Shown: positions 33,541-46,306 of the stretch, in pieces
Position numbering within the stretch: the first letter of the stretch is position 1
How the letters are laid out: every line of letters starts with the position of its first letter
From: Mucor racemosus
Lineage: Eukaryota; Mucoromycota; Mucoromycetes; Mucorales; Mucoraceae
Direction of reading: 5' to 3'
DNA: 64,000 bases
Assembly: GCA_027405735.1 (NCBI GenBank)
Contig: JAPEHQ010000001.1
Coordinates: forward strand, 62,001-126,000
Position numbers and translations under genes: made by a program
The notes under the pieces: model-generated
The model's database searches: none
Seen by the model: only the letters and a program-made list of their open reading frames with translations
Told to the model about the DNA's origin: nothing

Positions 33541-35220
33541 ATGAGCTTATCGCAGACAACTCGTACGCATGGAAACATATTTCATCAAAGAAGACCTTCT
33601 TTAACAACAGTTTGTCCGCCACCAGATAAAAGAAAAAGCTTTGATTTGAATAAAAGAAGGGGCAGTAATCAATATGCACTCAAAACAAATAGAAAATCAT
33701 GGGTCAATAAAATTTTTGATATGCCTGCTATACAGCTGGTTGGATGGACATATGTGCTTATATGCTTTTGTCTATCTACAATTCATCTTGTAGGCTCATT
33801 CTCTTTACTAGATCCAGACGCAGGTAAAAAAATAATACGAGTTTATGGTACTACAGCTTGTATACTAAAAACTAATTTATTAGTGAGAGGAGCTAAAATA
33901 GATTGGGACAAAATATTAATGGAAAAACAACAAGCGACACCATGGTCTCAATTGGACGGAATATTACCAGAAACTCGTTTATCGAAAATGTTTAGTAAAT
34001 CAATTGTTAATAACGGGTTTATACGTCCTTATTGGTTTACAGCATCTATCAGACCTCCCAAGGAAACTTTAACTCTTACAACAGTGGTTGAATTACGAGA
34101 TTTAGACCATTTGATCCAATTAGCTGAAGTATATGAAGGTATGCATGTCGCTTTAAAGATTTAGCACCAATTGAAAACTAAATTTTTCATGCAGGACCCA
34201 TTTCAGCTACATTGTTAGTACCTTCAACCGAGAATATCAATCACGAGCTATCCATACAACAATTGACAGACATTCGCAATGAGTACGAAACAACGATTGC
34301 TTTAAAAAGACATGTTGATATTCATCTTGTTCTTCAACCTGGTGGATTGACAGAGAACGGACAAGTGATTGCTACTGGAGGATACCAAGAAGCTCGTAAT
34401 TTAGCTCGTCTGTTTAGTCGCACAAATTATGTCGCACTTGTACCTGTAGCAACATTGTGGATGACCGACATTGCTCAATCATTTAAAAGCCACCAGCATC
34501 TATTACAAGCTGGCGATTTATTAATTATACCTACATTTGGATTTCCTAATTATGAAGGAGTAGATACAAAATCATGGCCAATTGATAAGCAATCAATGAT
34601 TGAATGGGTAGAAGGTGGTGATATGGGTTTGTTAGATTATAATTATGAGTTAAATAATGGTCCTACATCTTATTCAACTTGGAAAGATGCTAAAGAACCA
34701 TATCTTGTGCCAAATTATGATTACAATTATAGTCCTATCTATATTTCTACTAAATTATATCATCCTTGGTAAATTGAATGAAATTGATATGCCATCTGTA
34801 TGAAATTCTAATGTATACTTTAGGTGCGAAGAAAGATTTGAAGATCATTTATCCTCATGCGTTTACAATGCTTATTTAGCCGGAGCTAATTTATGGGTCA
34901 GCAATACTGATTTTGCAGTAAGAACGGGCCAAGAACCAGCCGATACATTATACACGCCACAGGTAAGAAATATGAAGACATGTATATGCAAAAAGATTAT
35001 AAACTGATCTCTTATTTAGCAACGAAAAATTCAAAACAAAATTGCTCGTAAATATCGTATTGAACAATGTGTATTTTATGCTCGACAATTTGATCAATAT
35101 GGCACATTTAATTCAGAAAAAGCAGAGCATGTTAAACAAGAGTGTTCCAAAGCGCTGTTGAGTTTACAAAAAGAGAAAATGATATCAGATATAATTGCAG
35201 CAGAAGAAGCTAAATATTAA
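33541..35220 (+). CDS. GT49 (LARGE/B4GAT1-like) type II membrane glycosyltransferase, 4 exons
   Basis: Exons 33541-34138, 34195-34768, 34824-34962 and 35020-35220 join in frame to 503 residues. A basic N-terminal tail (1-60) is followed by one transmembrane segment (about 62-86, IQLVGWTYVLICFCLSTIHL), giving Golgi type II topology. The lumenal part follows the 'glycosyl-transferase for dystroglycan' family (PF13896-type). It contains IRPYWFTASIRPP, VDIHLVLQPGG, ARNLARLFSRTNYVALVP, LLIIPTFGFPNYEGVDTK, MIEWVEGGDMGLLDYNYEL and a C-terminal NKIARKYRIEQCVFYARQFD. The spot where animal LARGE has DxD reads VATLWMTDI, so the metal-binding acid pair looks altered. The first in-frame ATG was chosen; the frame continues upstream only to a GTG. 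The sugar donor and acceptor are unknown. Confidence 0.82.
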
Positions 35221-35582
35221 ATTGTATAGAAAACTGTAAATAAATATTCTAATCATGTATATATACAATAAGTGGCCTGATTATAGAAAAATGATTCAAA
35301 TGACTGAATTCATCAACAAGTTAAATCTGTTGTACTTATCATTTTCATACAAAACTCATCATTTCATCTTTGAACCCCAAATTTCATCCAATAGAACGCT
35401 GTCATCTTTGTCCCTTGAACATTACACATTCTGACTTTTATGTTTTTCCTTTTTCAATACAGGCTCAGTGGAAAAGGAGAAGGAAAAAATTTCTTAGTGT
35501 ATATATTTAACCCCACCTTGATTGCTTATTTCCTTTCTTCTTTTCTCCTTTTTTTTCTTTTTCATTTCTATAATCTTTTATT

Positions 35583-36124
35583 ATGGCATCAGCAGCAAGC
35601 TCAGCAGCATCAAAAAGTGCTATTCGTAAATTCATTGATTCACCAGCTGGTCCCAAGACCATTCATTTCTGGGCTCCTGCTATGAAATGGGTAAGTTAAA
35701 TGTTGAAATCCTCGCGCGTTACTATAATCTAAAAAGACACAAATTATTTAGGCTTTAGTTATTGCTGGTATTGGAGATATGCAACGTCCTGCTGAAAAGT
35801 TGAGTTTGACTCAAAATGTTTGTAAGTGATAATTGAGGATTGGGTTCATTGTACGAGATATTTATTATATATTTTAGCCTTGATGATGACTGGTCTTATT
35901 TGGTCTCGTTATTCAATGGTTATTATTCCCAAAAACTACTCATTATTGGCAGTCAATATCTTTGTCTTTGGTACTAGTTCTATCCAAGTTGGCCGTATTT
36001 GGAAGTAAGTTTGTAGAATAGAAAGTGATTTAATATATTATATTGATCAATTTTTGCGATTAGATGGCGTCAAACCGAGGAATATAAGCAACAACAAAAG
36101 GAATTGGAGCAAAAGCAAGCATAA
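35583..36124 (+). CDS. MPC2: Mitochondrial pyruvate carrier subunit 2 (MPC2), 4 exons
   Basis: Exons 35583-35690, 35752-35821, 35878-36004 and 36064-36124 join in frame to 121 residues. The body is the conserved MPC fold: SPAGPKTIHFWAPAMKW, then GIGDMQRPAEKLSLTQN, then LIWSRYSMVIIPKNYSLLAV and a last hydrophobic helix before GRIWKW. The HFWAP/GIGDMQRP spacing and the RYSMVI.PKNY segment fit MPC2 rather than MPC1. It forms a heterodimer with MPC1 in the inner mitochondrial membrane to import pyruvate. A short Ala/Ser-rich N-terminus and a Gln/Lys/Glu-rich C-terminal tail are lineage-typical additions. It lies about 360 bases downstream of the glycosyltransferase stop, on the same strand. Confidence 0.95.
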
Positions 36125-37057
36125 AAATGATACACACATATATATATATAAATATTTTAAATGTATAGTAATAAATTTTGGTATAAACAAAACATCCTTC
36201 AAAAAAGCCCGACTTTTCCCCTTTGATTACCGTCATGTAGCACTGGGCATGTAACTAGATAGATAAGTAAATTTAAGAGTTGAAAATCTATATTAATTGC
36301 ATGGATATTATCCTCAATATATACATATATACTTAACTCACGGGGAAATACAATTATCAAGGAGCTGAATGTTTCATGGTTCAAAATACCAAGATATGTG
36401 GTATATGCTGCATTACTCCACTTTTTTTCATAACCTTATATTGGTCCCAATCCAACGCTTAATTAGAGGCCAAAACCCCGGATTTTCTATTTTGCCACCC
36501 CAGGTTTAAGCAATTTAACAAGATATTCGTACTACTTGTACTACACTTTTAAGACATGCCTCTTTTGGATACATCTTAAATAAGTATCCAATGTTTCAAG
36601 GATTTTTTACACAAATTAAAAGTAGATTAAAAATTGTTTGAGGTTATAGACATCATTGAAGCTTTGTCAGAAAAAGAGTGCTATTTTTTATTTTATCTAA
36701 AACTGTTTGATTTACAGGAAAATGTAATACATAGTTCAACGTCTGATTTCTGGCTTTTTATTTGATTTTTGTCGTCATTTCAAATTTATTTTGAATTTCG
36801 TCAAAAAATAAATAAATAATCAAAATAGCAACCTTAAAGGATTATTTAGCAAGCATAAACAGAGATTAAAAGATATCAAATGAATTGAATATATAACTAT
36901 ATATATACCGTATAATTCTGTATTTTTAATTTTGTAAAAATCTATTAATTTTGGATACATTTTATATAAGAAAAAAAAAAAGGCTGCCTAAATTATAATT
37001 ATCATGTTCAAGATGGCAAACTAGTTTTTTATATGATTTTATTTACATTTATAATTA
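36125..37057. other. Convergent intergenic region, no gene seen
   Basis: Separates two genes transcribed toward each other. AATAAA-like words occur near 36169-36173 (for MPC2). Nothing else was recognised. Confidence 0.4.
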
Positions 37058-40000
37058 CTACCACGGTACTTGATCGTCATCATCGTCACTGTCATCTTTA
37101 GATGGACGCTGATGTATATTTTCATATACAGATTCATAAGGATATTCTACTTCATTATCTCCATCAGGAGAATAAACTTCTGATTGCTGTTGCTGATGAT
37201 TGATTTGAGAATTTAATTCCTCAATTTCATCATCATTGCCATCATCACCTTCTAATCGAATCACATCTATTCCTTCTTTTACTCCATTGATACTATCTTC
37301 GTCATCGTCATCATCAAATTGAATAAGTGAACTATGTTGTAACGCTTGTTGCTGTTGTTGTTGAGGTGTATGGTCATGCATTGATGGTTCAGGACTAGGA
37401 CCACTTCCCATATTGATCAAGTAGGCATCCTCAAATGAAAGAGACGAATTCCTATCCAAGAATGACTTATTTGTCATGGATGGAGAAGGAGATGAATTCA
37501 TAGCTGCATTAGCACTTGATGATAACCATTTGAGATTTGTAGCAGGACTATTCCCCATTGAATTGCTGGAAGGAGAGAATGATGTTTGCATTGCTTTTGA
37601 TATATTGTCTAGATAGTTGTTAATACCAATCACTTTTTTGTTTCAGAAACTACACTTATTACCTTCTAATTCTGCTAATGCATCTTCCATATTCTCTTCG
37701 ACACTATCATTGGCAATACGAGTCGTTGTCTTTCTTACACGATCAATACGACTAGAGACAGGTTCTGGCATGCCCTTCAACATGATCAAGGTATCTGTTT
37801 TGGGTATAATTCCTGCATTAAGTATACGCTGTAAATCTTTTGTATCTTGATATGTTTGAAAACTGAATTGATGATGAGTCCACAAAGCAGGTTCATCATT
37901 TGTATAGGTAGTAATTTCAGCATTTGAAAGCCAAAGCTTCTTCTTGCGCGTATCTACAGCAAAAGTATTTTTTTGATTGTTGCTGTTTAATTTATTTTTC
38001 TTCTTTTTGTTATTACTGTTTGCATGCGATTCATTATTATTGTCATCTATTGGCGGAGGAGTTGCAGTAGATGTAGATATAGGGTCTACAGTTAGGCGTA
38101 CTTGATCCCAGTCTGCATTTCTAGCTACTCGCCACTCTGCTACATCTTCTTCTTTAAGCGATAAATCCAATTTTTCAAATGTTCGTCCATTTTCCCGCTT
38201 TTTGACAACGGTTTTAGCTACCCAACAACGATGAAGCGTTAAAATACCATCAGGATGGAATGAATACATGTCTTGATATCCAACTTCATCATTAATCATT
38301 TTTGTAGAATCATCATATTCCTCATCAAATCCAAACATTAATGTATCATTTCCTGTATTTTTATCCCATTTTTTGGATTGCTGATTGCTACCAGCTGGCA
38401 TATAAGGCAAATGACTCATACTAGAACCAAAAGAACTCAACATACTAGTAGCTTGTTGTTTAATGGACCCCAACGGATTTGCATTTGGTGAATCAGAATT
38501 TGAAGATAAGGAATTGTGAGACGAAAGATTGGATTTATAAACACTGTTGTTAACGAGATAAGGAGCTTTTGAGGCTGTAACAAACATGGCAATAATTTTT
38601 GCTCGAGGCTCCTTGCTCAAATTACGATTGATGATGGGAGGAAGGGGAGGAGGCAGCATGGAAGATATATATTGAGGAGGAGTAGGACCATAATAGCCAT
38701 GAGTATAGCCATTTCCAGTTTGCGGCTGTTGACCAACAAATTTACCTAAATCATCTTGAGAAGAATTTAAGCTATTACCTGGCATTTTTCTTCTTTGCTT
38801 GATTCGAACAACTGAATTTAACGTTGTTGCTTTAGGCTTTGATTTACTATTATTTGCCATAAAAGGATGGTATACAGGATTGTTTACTTTTCCATGCACA
38901 TGTCCAGTTATTTCAGGTTTACCACCATATGGGTTTATGGCATAAACATGAGTTGTACCTCTTGCAGTTGTAATGGCGCACCATGTAGAATCAATTGAAA
39001 ATTGACAATCTACAACTTGCGCATCTGTAATACCTCTTGATAAACTATACAAATGAGAAGCATTACCATGCATAGTGTTGGTCAAAATACTGAATATATG
39101 AAATGTATGGCCTTGTTTAGAAGCAGACATAAGCAATGTACCTGCTTGATTGAATGTAAGACAAGAAACAGGATGTGTATGTGGTCTGAAATGTGCAATG
39201 ATGGATAAGGATAAATTTCTTGTAGGTGTTTTGGGTAATTTCAAGATATCTCTAATCATGATCTATATAATTCCGAATGTGAATAATTGCTATGTAACAC
39301 GAATCGAGCAACTTACCATGCCAGATGGCACCATCTTTTTAGTCGAATTTGATGAATTACTTGTATTTAGATAGATATTATCTTTGGGTGAGTTGTTTTG
39401 AATACTAGTTCTTCTATTAGAAGGGCTTGAAGTATCATAGATTTCCTGTGGCTGTTGTTGTTGTTGCTGCTGTGGAGGAGGAGGAGGGCCTTGAGGTTGA
39501 GGTTGATTTCCAAAGTAATTTTGTAACGTATTGAAACCAAATTCACCCAATGTTTTCATACCACTGACAACTTCTTTTGCTATATCTTTTGCAGCACCTT
39601 TTACATCTTTATCGCCTTGTAACACACTATAACTAATACTCTTATTCGTTAAGGAGGTCATAACTGGATCTGAATTTAATACCGCAGTATTGGTAGCATA
39701 AGCGATAAATCGAGAACCTAATGTAAATATAGGACCTTGATTTGGGTCATGAAATATATCAGTTAATGGGGTTGCAAATGGATTATAATCTACAGTTGAC
39801 AGCATTCGAATAGACGAACGATGACGAGTCAAACAGCCCTATAGATATTCGAGTTAATAATATAATGATGATAATATGATAGTGATACTTTACCAGCACA
39901 ATGACCTTGTGGTTACTTTTTATGCATGTGACTACCACTGTATCATCATTATCTTCATCACCAAAATCATTGATTTCTTTAATTATAGATTGTGATTGTA

Positions 40001-40515
40001 AAGAGTAAATAATAAGATGCGAAGACGTTATGGTTGATGTGGTTGAAGTAGAAGAATTTGAATTCATTCTGTTATGAGTTTGTACATGTTCATTACTGCT
40101 ATTATTCTGTAAATTGGTATTTGCTGTGGTGGTAGTTTCAGATCTATTTCATATATAAAAGGGGAAAGATAAATATCACTTAATTATAAGGGGTGTGAAT
40201 ATTTCTTTTTCTTACATGATGGCTAATATAGGCTCTTGCTGGCCTTGTAGAATATGAATAAATGATACAACACCAAAAATATCTTTATCTCTGATAGAAA
40301 CAAGTTCATGAACATTATCTGGATTGTTAATATCCCATATTTGAAATCCATCATGATATCCTAATAATAAACATGAAATTGTCTTATCTCGATATTCTAA
40401 CTTTTCAAAAGATGCAAATGTTATAGTATCAACATCTTCCATATCATCTATAACATCATCAATCATTGCTGGTTGTTGTTGATGTTGTTGTTGTTGCTGT
40501 TGTTGTTGCTGCTGC

Positions 40516-40553
<38 letters not shown>

Positions 40554-40798
40554 TTGTGCTTGATATTGTTGATATTGTGGGTCAAATGGAGATGTCATAC
40601 TTGTTGATTTTCTTTTGGGTAAATTAGATGTAACATAAGACGATATCCTCGATATACCTGAGGATATACTTTCAAGAGAAGTGGGATCCCTAAAATACGT
40701 CATATATAAATATCAAAGATACATAATTGATTTATTTACAAAATTCACCTTAAAAACTTAGGTTCTGCTCGAACACCGTTATAAATATTGGATTCCAT
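37058..40798 (-). CDS. BCAS3: BCAS3-domain WD40 protein, 6 exons
   Basis: Exons 40798-40749, 40689-40216, 40143-39894, 39838-39317, 39262-37663 and 37608-37058 join in frame to 1148 residues. The first exons give a WD-type start (LLLGYHDGFQIWDINNPDNV, LIIYSLQSQSIIKEI) after a poly-Gln run of about 24 residues (from about residue 62). Exon 5 has the diagnostic propeller blade HPVSCLTFNQAGTLLMSAS, then QGHTFHIFSI, LYSLSRGITDAQVVDCQFS and ARGTTHVYAINPYGG. The BCAS3 domain then continues to SRIDRVRKTTTRIA. The C-terminus is acidic and ends DDDDDQVPW. BCAS3 proteins bind phosphoinositides and act at phagophores and the cytoskeleton in animals and slime moulds; the role here is inferred. A (TA)n(TG)n tract lies upstream. 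Confidence 0.88.
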
Positions 40799-40876
40799 CC
40801 TACAAGAAAAGACAAGCAAAGCTATGAGCGGTAATTTTTTCTTGTATAATTAAAAAGTTACCGAATAAGTTATAAT

Positions 40877-40922
40877 ATATATATATATATATATTTATAT
40901 ATGTGTGTGTGTGTGCGTGTGT
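40877..40922. repeat. TA/TG dinucleotide microsatellite
   Basis: Alternating TA followed by TG repeats, 80-120 bases upstream of the BCAS3-like start codon. Simple repeat; it could influence promoter structure. Confidence 0.8.
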
Positions 40923-41103
40923 ATTTGTATATGTATATGTAAATGAAAGAAAGTTGGAAAGAAAAAAGTTGAATATGAACCAAGTAAAATTGTTGTTAAA
41001 AACTTGGTTTCTATGTGTTTATATGATTTAAAAAGAAAGAGAAATAGAGAGAGAGAAAAAGTAAAAAAGGGAGAGAAAGGGCAAACGACTCTTGTTTGCA
41101 TTA

Positions 41104-41680
41104 ATGTCCTCGATGTATGGTTCACCCAATCACATGTACTTGTCACGACCACTATCAATTATCCAATCATTAAGTTTTGATACATTCAACCCAACAAATT
41201 TAGTCGGGGATGTTGCTAATACTACGCAGAAAATCAAATTCAAGGAAATACAAGTATCCAAGAAGGCAAGAAGCCCATCAAAGTTGATCAAAGACGTTCT
41301 TTCCTAGTAAAAATAATTCACAAAATAAAAAACGTCGCTAAATGAAATAAATATAGCATACAACATTAAAATTCATTGGTAAATATAGCTATTGCACGAC
41401 ATTTCTTGTAAATGAAAAATAAATAATGCTAGATGTCTCTAAAGCTTTATGTTTTAGAACACCAAAATTAGTACCAGCCCTAATAAATAAGGCCTGTTCA
41501 ATTTTGTTTATTATGAAAGGCTAGATTTACCATGTAGATCTCTCAGGGGAGCATGGTGACAGTCCATATACTTGCTATAAATTGCCTGCTATTGATAGAG
41601 CCAATGTAAAAGATCATTTAGTATATGTTTCTGGAACAAAACAAAACCATTGTGTCAAACACTTCTGTAAAAACTAAAAC
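41104..41680 (+). pseudogene. Possible small gene or decayed gene remnant
   Basis: A frame of 67 codons (41104-41307, starting MSSMYGSPNHMYLSRPLS) has balanced amino-acid composition. A second piece at about 41551-41665 reads LPAIDRANVKDHLVYVSGT then KQNHCVKHFCKN and also looks protein-like. I could not join them with convincing splice sites, and neither matches a family I can name. This could be a remnant of one gene. Confidence 0.25.
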
Positions 41681-41819
41681 TTTTTTAAACTTTCGTAAAA
41701 TTTTTAAATACACCTCCCAGGGCAACCTAGTAACAGCCGAAAATCTCGGTAAAAACAAGTTTCAATCAATCAATTCGATGCCAAGGATTTCAAAAACAAC
41801 ACTCAATATGAGCTGAAGT

Positions 41820-42557
41820 GCTTTTATTGAGAGTCAAGATTGGTTTTATTGAAATATTCATAGCTTTTACATAAAATTAACACACATCTGATTATTCATT
41901 CTCCGTCAACAGCTTATGAAATGGAACAAAACCAAACATAAAATCAGTAAAAAAAGCCGGTTCGTAACATACATAGTAGATGTTTTCTCGGAGGCTAATG
42001 CAATATAAATCATAGAGTGTTGCCACTACAGTATTACTGTATCCTGTTATTAAGGGTGACTCCTCAAATGCAATAACTTGTTTTCCAAAAACTAAAAATA
42101 AATTGATAGAATTTATAAATGTAGACTATAATTTGTATATTGCGCAAATTTTAGTCTACATTTATATCTTATTTTAGTTAATTGGTAAATGAAATAAACG
42201 TACGCGCTACGACGGCTATGTGCCTTTTATCTTCGATGCAAACTGTAACATGAAACATGGTAAGAATAACAATGTATGTTGACATAAATATTCATTTTTC
42301 ACTACGGAAGACAAGAAGATATCTAATCTCAATATCTATCGATCTCATTTAAGTGGTGAGGTTCCGCCGCTTAAACCATTTCGCTCAATCTCATCCATTG
42401 TCATGCTTTAGAAGCGTGAGTATACATCTTTTGTCATTTAATCAACCAATCAATGAGACAATTACACCGTATAAAAGCCCGAATTTCCTCCTTTTTTCCA
42501 TTTGATGCTTTTTTCCCCTCTTAATATATAATTTTCTCGTCGATTTTCAAAAAAGAC
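41820..42557. other. Intergenic region and promoter of the OAC1-like gene
   Basis: No gene is seen before the promoter. A short inverted repeat near 42117-42165 ('atgtagactataattt' and its complement 'attttagtctacat') could form a hairpin. Confidence 0.35.
42470..42477 (+). promoter_or_regulatory. TATA box (and CCAAT) of the OAC1-like gene
   Basis: TATAAAAG lies about 80 bases before the ATG at 42558, with a CCAAT about 25 bases further upstream (near 42445). Then a pyrimidine-rich stretch leads to the start codon. Confidence 0.55.
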
Positions 42558-43681
42558 ATGTCTACTTTATCTCAACAACAACCAAAAGCAGAATTAACAC
42601 CTGCACCTAGAAATAAAGCAAAAGAAACTGCTGTAGGATTCGTTATTGGTGGTTTAGCAGCATGTGGTGCTGTCACTTTTACAAACCCCTGGGAGGTAAA
42701 TCTAAAAAAGATTGCCAAAATTTTTTATAGATCTAAAGAAATTAGTGAATTAGGTAGTAAAAACTCGTCTTCAATTACAAGGTGAATTGGTTCGAGCAGG
42801 TACACTTTCTGAAACAGCTCGCCCATATCACAACAGTTTCCAAGCACTCAAGGTAGTTTTTCAACATGAAGGTATTCGAGGTGCACAGAGAGGTCTCAGT
42901 GTTGCTTATTTCTATCAAATTTGTTTGAATGGCAGTCGATTAGGTCTTTACGAACCAGTTCAAAACAACATGATTAAAGCTTTAAACTTGAAATCGGATA
43001 GTAGTATTTTGGCATCTGGCATCTTTTCTGGAGCTCTTGCTGGTGTTGTCGGTGCAGTCCTCGGTTCTCCACTTTATTTAATCAAGACTCGTAGACAATC
43101 TTTCTCTCCTGTATTTAAAAATATTGGCCATCAACATGAAATGGGGTCTGCATTGAGTGCATTAAGACAGATTTATCGCACAGAAGGTATTCGTGGTCTC
43201 TATCGTGGCGCAGATGCTGCAATGGTGAGAGCAGGTGTTGGATCAGCTGTTCAAATGCCTACTTATATGATTGGTAAAGATATTTTGGTTAAGAAATTCG
43301 GATTTCCCGATGCTCTCAGCACTCATTTAGCTACTTCCATGTTTACTGGTGTGTTGGTTTGTTTGGCTATGAATCCATTTGATGTTATTTCTACTCGTAT
43401 GTATAATCAAGGTGTGGATCCTACTACTGGTAAAGGTATTTTGTACAAGAGTCCCGTGGATTGTTTTGTCAAGATTGTCAAGATTGAAGGTGTTCGTGGT
43501 CTCTATAAGGGATTTTTGGCTCATTATCTTCGTATTGGGTAAATATTTTTTTCAATTTTAGTATACAAAAATGTTTAACCACAAAAATCTAACCTTATTT
43601 TTCTATTATAGACCTCATACTACTCTTATGTTTGTATTCATGGAGCAATTGAAGAAGATTTATCAAAAGGAGTTTGCCTAA
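42558..43681 (+). CDS. OAC1: Mitochondrial carrier, OAC1 / SLC25A34-35 type, 3 exons
   Basis: Exons 42558-42695, 42754-43538 and 43612-43681 join in frame to 330 residues. It has three carrier repeats. The first signature is NPWEVVKTRLQLQGE. The second is SPLYLIKTRRQ, with the acidic residue replaced by Tyr as in the oxaloacetate-carrier group. The third is NPFDVISTRMYNQG. The usual EG...(Y)RG motifs follow each (HEGIRGAQRG, TEGIRGLYRG, IEGVRGLYKG). Yeast Oac1 moves oxaloacetate, sulfate and related anions across the inner mitochondrial membrane; the substrate here is inferred from the family. The N-terminal extension of about 25 residues is Gln/Pro/Ala-rich. Confidence 0.92.
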
Positions 43682-44633
43682 ATTATGGCAATGTAATTGT
43701 ATTTATATTATAGAGATAAAGTTATTGCAATAGATAATGCTTTATATACCACACTGGAGTTTTTCTTGGTAATAAAATAATTTTATATAAATCAAAGGGG
43801 GCTGCCATGTCACACGTCTAGATTGTTTTTCCATATTTGTGGTACATCCACAGGGAAATCAGATTCTGCGAAGTTAAATTTGCAATACTTACCTAATCTA
43901 TTTAATCCGGCGTTTGTTCTGCATACAATATTTTATGTTTGTTCCTCGAAGCACGAGATTTGCGAAGGAAAACTATCTGAACAAAAATTATTATGTATAT
44001 TTCAGAAAACTCCCAACGTATTTTAAGCAGTAATATCATTTTACTTTATGGTAAGGATACCAATAAATCCTTTAATTTGGATAGGATTGATTAATTGATT
44101 GTACAAAACCCGGAATTTGAAGTTCGTTCTTTCAAAATCATGTTCATCAGGTTTGATATACAGTAGCTAAATGCTTGCAATAATGCCTTGACAAAAGCTA
44201 TACATAGGCATACAGTTGACATGTTTCCCTATTTGCTTGGTAAGTACGATGCATTTGTCTTGTGCTTTGGAATATTATCAATTCTTAAAAGTTTGGCTTT
44301 TGTAAAATTCAAGATTTTCTAAAGATCAGAAATTTAACGGAAAAGCAAGCTATAGTAGTTTGATATGGTAAAAATTTGTTTGGTTTGCAACGCTCTATAG
44401 CATACTTGACTATATATCAAGAAAATTAGCAGATGTTTTTTTTTCTCGATGTTTCATGTTTTTGTAATACATGATAGAAATATGAGAATAATCATTAGTT
44501 TGTATTAATATTACAGCGCTAATTTGCATCTATCTATACAAGTTTTCTTTTCGAAAAAATATTGAATTTTGGTGGAGAAATGTTAGAAAAAGCAGTTTAG
44601 ATAAGATTTCAGGCATGAAAATTTCCTTTTATC

Positions 44634-44672
<39 letters not shown>

Positions 44673-45089
44673 ATTGTGAAGGTTTGGTTTTCTCTATGAA
44701 CAACAGTGCTACCGATGAACTTGGCCCCTTGATTTGTGGATATTGTTTTTGAGGATCATATGAATGTATTAAGTTTTAAATATGAAAAAAAGGATTTATA
44801 GTCTAAAAACAGTTCAAATTTAGCTATTTTTAAGAGGTTGATTTACGATAGATATTGAGCTTTAATTTTCTTGAAGCGTGATTATATCGATGTAGGGTTT
44901 AAAGTTCTACATAAAATACTTAATTTAGAGTTACATTCCAATAGCTATTGTGAAATAATTTGGGAATACGCTGCGTAAATTTAATGTTCAAGCAGTAGCG
45001 TCTAAAATGAGTTCGCAATATGCTACAAAGACCAAATATATTCGATCCCAAGGCCATTTTTTACTCCGAGTGATTGCGCTTTGGCAAGC
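43682..45089. other. Intergenic region with a long poly(A) run
   Basis: No gene was recognised. A run of 36 A lies at 44635-44670. It is longer than other homopolymers here and could be the tail of a decayed retroposed sequence, but no duplication of flanks was seen. Confidence 0.4.
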
Positions 45090-46138
45090 TGTATCTGTTA
45101 TAAGTGCTTAATTTCATAAATTAATTGCAAACAGATATAAATTGGTCCATCTTATATCTCACAAAAGGTTCAGAAATAGGCGAAATTCACTGCTTTTCCT
45201 TAAAAACTGGGTCTCACTTTACATCCTGCTCAACTTTTTTTTTCACTAAATAACACCAAGAAAAAATTATATGCCAATGTACCTGAAATATTCAGCTTTA
45301 GTCTAAAAACAAGTATCCGGAAATATCCTACTTTTTGCAGGTGGTATTAATTTTTCAGTGCTAAGGTTTCAGATTTTTTACGCGTATTTCACTGCTAATG
45401 GATTGAAAACTTTGAAACTTCATATCTCTAGAAAACATTAAGCTATACTAACACTTTTTAATAATAAAACTTACTTGTTTAAAGTGTTCTATAACATATT
45501 TGAATATAAAAAATTTTTGAGCACTTTTATTTTTTTTTTCATTTTTTTGGCATTTCTATAGTAGATTTTAAAATATTAGTTAAATTGAGTAACACTTTTT
45601 TTGCATTCATATTATTAAGCTCGTTAAGCTCTCTCAGACCCAATTTAGAGTTTTTTAAAAGATTAATTTTTCGTGGAGATATCCTCAAAAATGTATACAA
45701 AGAGATACCTTCGCTTCAAGCTTCAATTTTCCCTTATATACCCTCATCCAAAATTCTGAATTTGAAAAAAAAAAGTTAACAAAAATCTTGCTTTCTCTAC
45801 GAAAAATGCAGCTAGAAGGTTCGTCAATAGCTAGATCAATAGACAATTTTTTTGTGCATCATTACTATTATTTAAGTTTAAAATATAATAATAAAAAGTG
45901 ATGTGTATCTTCAAAAAACCTCTAAATTTTCAATTGCATTTTACGCAAAATTTAATGTGGAATGCTTTTCTGATTTTTGTTTTGATTTATGCAGAATCCA
46001 AAACTGTACAAAAGCTATTTAATACTCTAGATCAACTTACTTTGTAGTTCAGGAGTTTTTAAATAACTTTGGTTTTTGCATCGTTTTTTGTTGAATTTTA
46101 CAACAAATCGATTTTGAAACCCAGTTATCGTAGCTATA
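45090..46138 (-). repeat. Dispersed repeat G, copy 3 (truncated)
   Basis: Inverted relative to 8950-10390. It shares the complement of 'attggcatataattttttct' near 45265 and 'cgtggagatatcctcaaaaa' near 45673. It stops abruptly at 46138 against a TIR element. Confidence 0.75.
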
Positions 46139-46140
46139 AG

Positions 46141-46210
46141 TAGGGATGTTGTCGAGCCCAGCTTATACTAGTAAATTTGGCTGGCAAAACCCGGCTCGAC
46201 ATCAATGTTA
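46141..46210 (+). mobile_element. Minimal hAT-like TIR element
   Basis: About 70 bp, from TAGGGATGTTGTCGAGCC to GGCTCGACATCAATGTTA, nearly a perfect inverted pair with a core of about 33 bp. The core is repeated inverted at 540-576. TAG..G ends and a GAGCC subterminal motif resemble hAT MITEs and the larger element at 62317. No clear 8-bp duplication was seen. Confidence 0.45.
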
Positions 46211-46306
46211 GTGTTGATACACAGAATTGAAAATGCTCAGGCCCTCCAAGTTGTTGTGGAAATTGAAGGAATGAAAATACATACTTGGTTAAACTATTTT
46301 ATATGG

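Noticed and set aside
33387..33629. 80-codon frame before the glycosyltransferase gene
   Set aside because: Overlaps the real start in another frame and has no support beyond a possible uORF.
44635..44670. Poly(A) run as proof of a processed pseudogene
   Set aside because: No coding homology upstream and no flanking duplication could be found.
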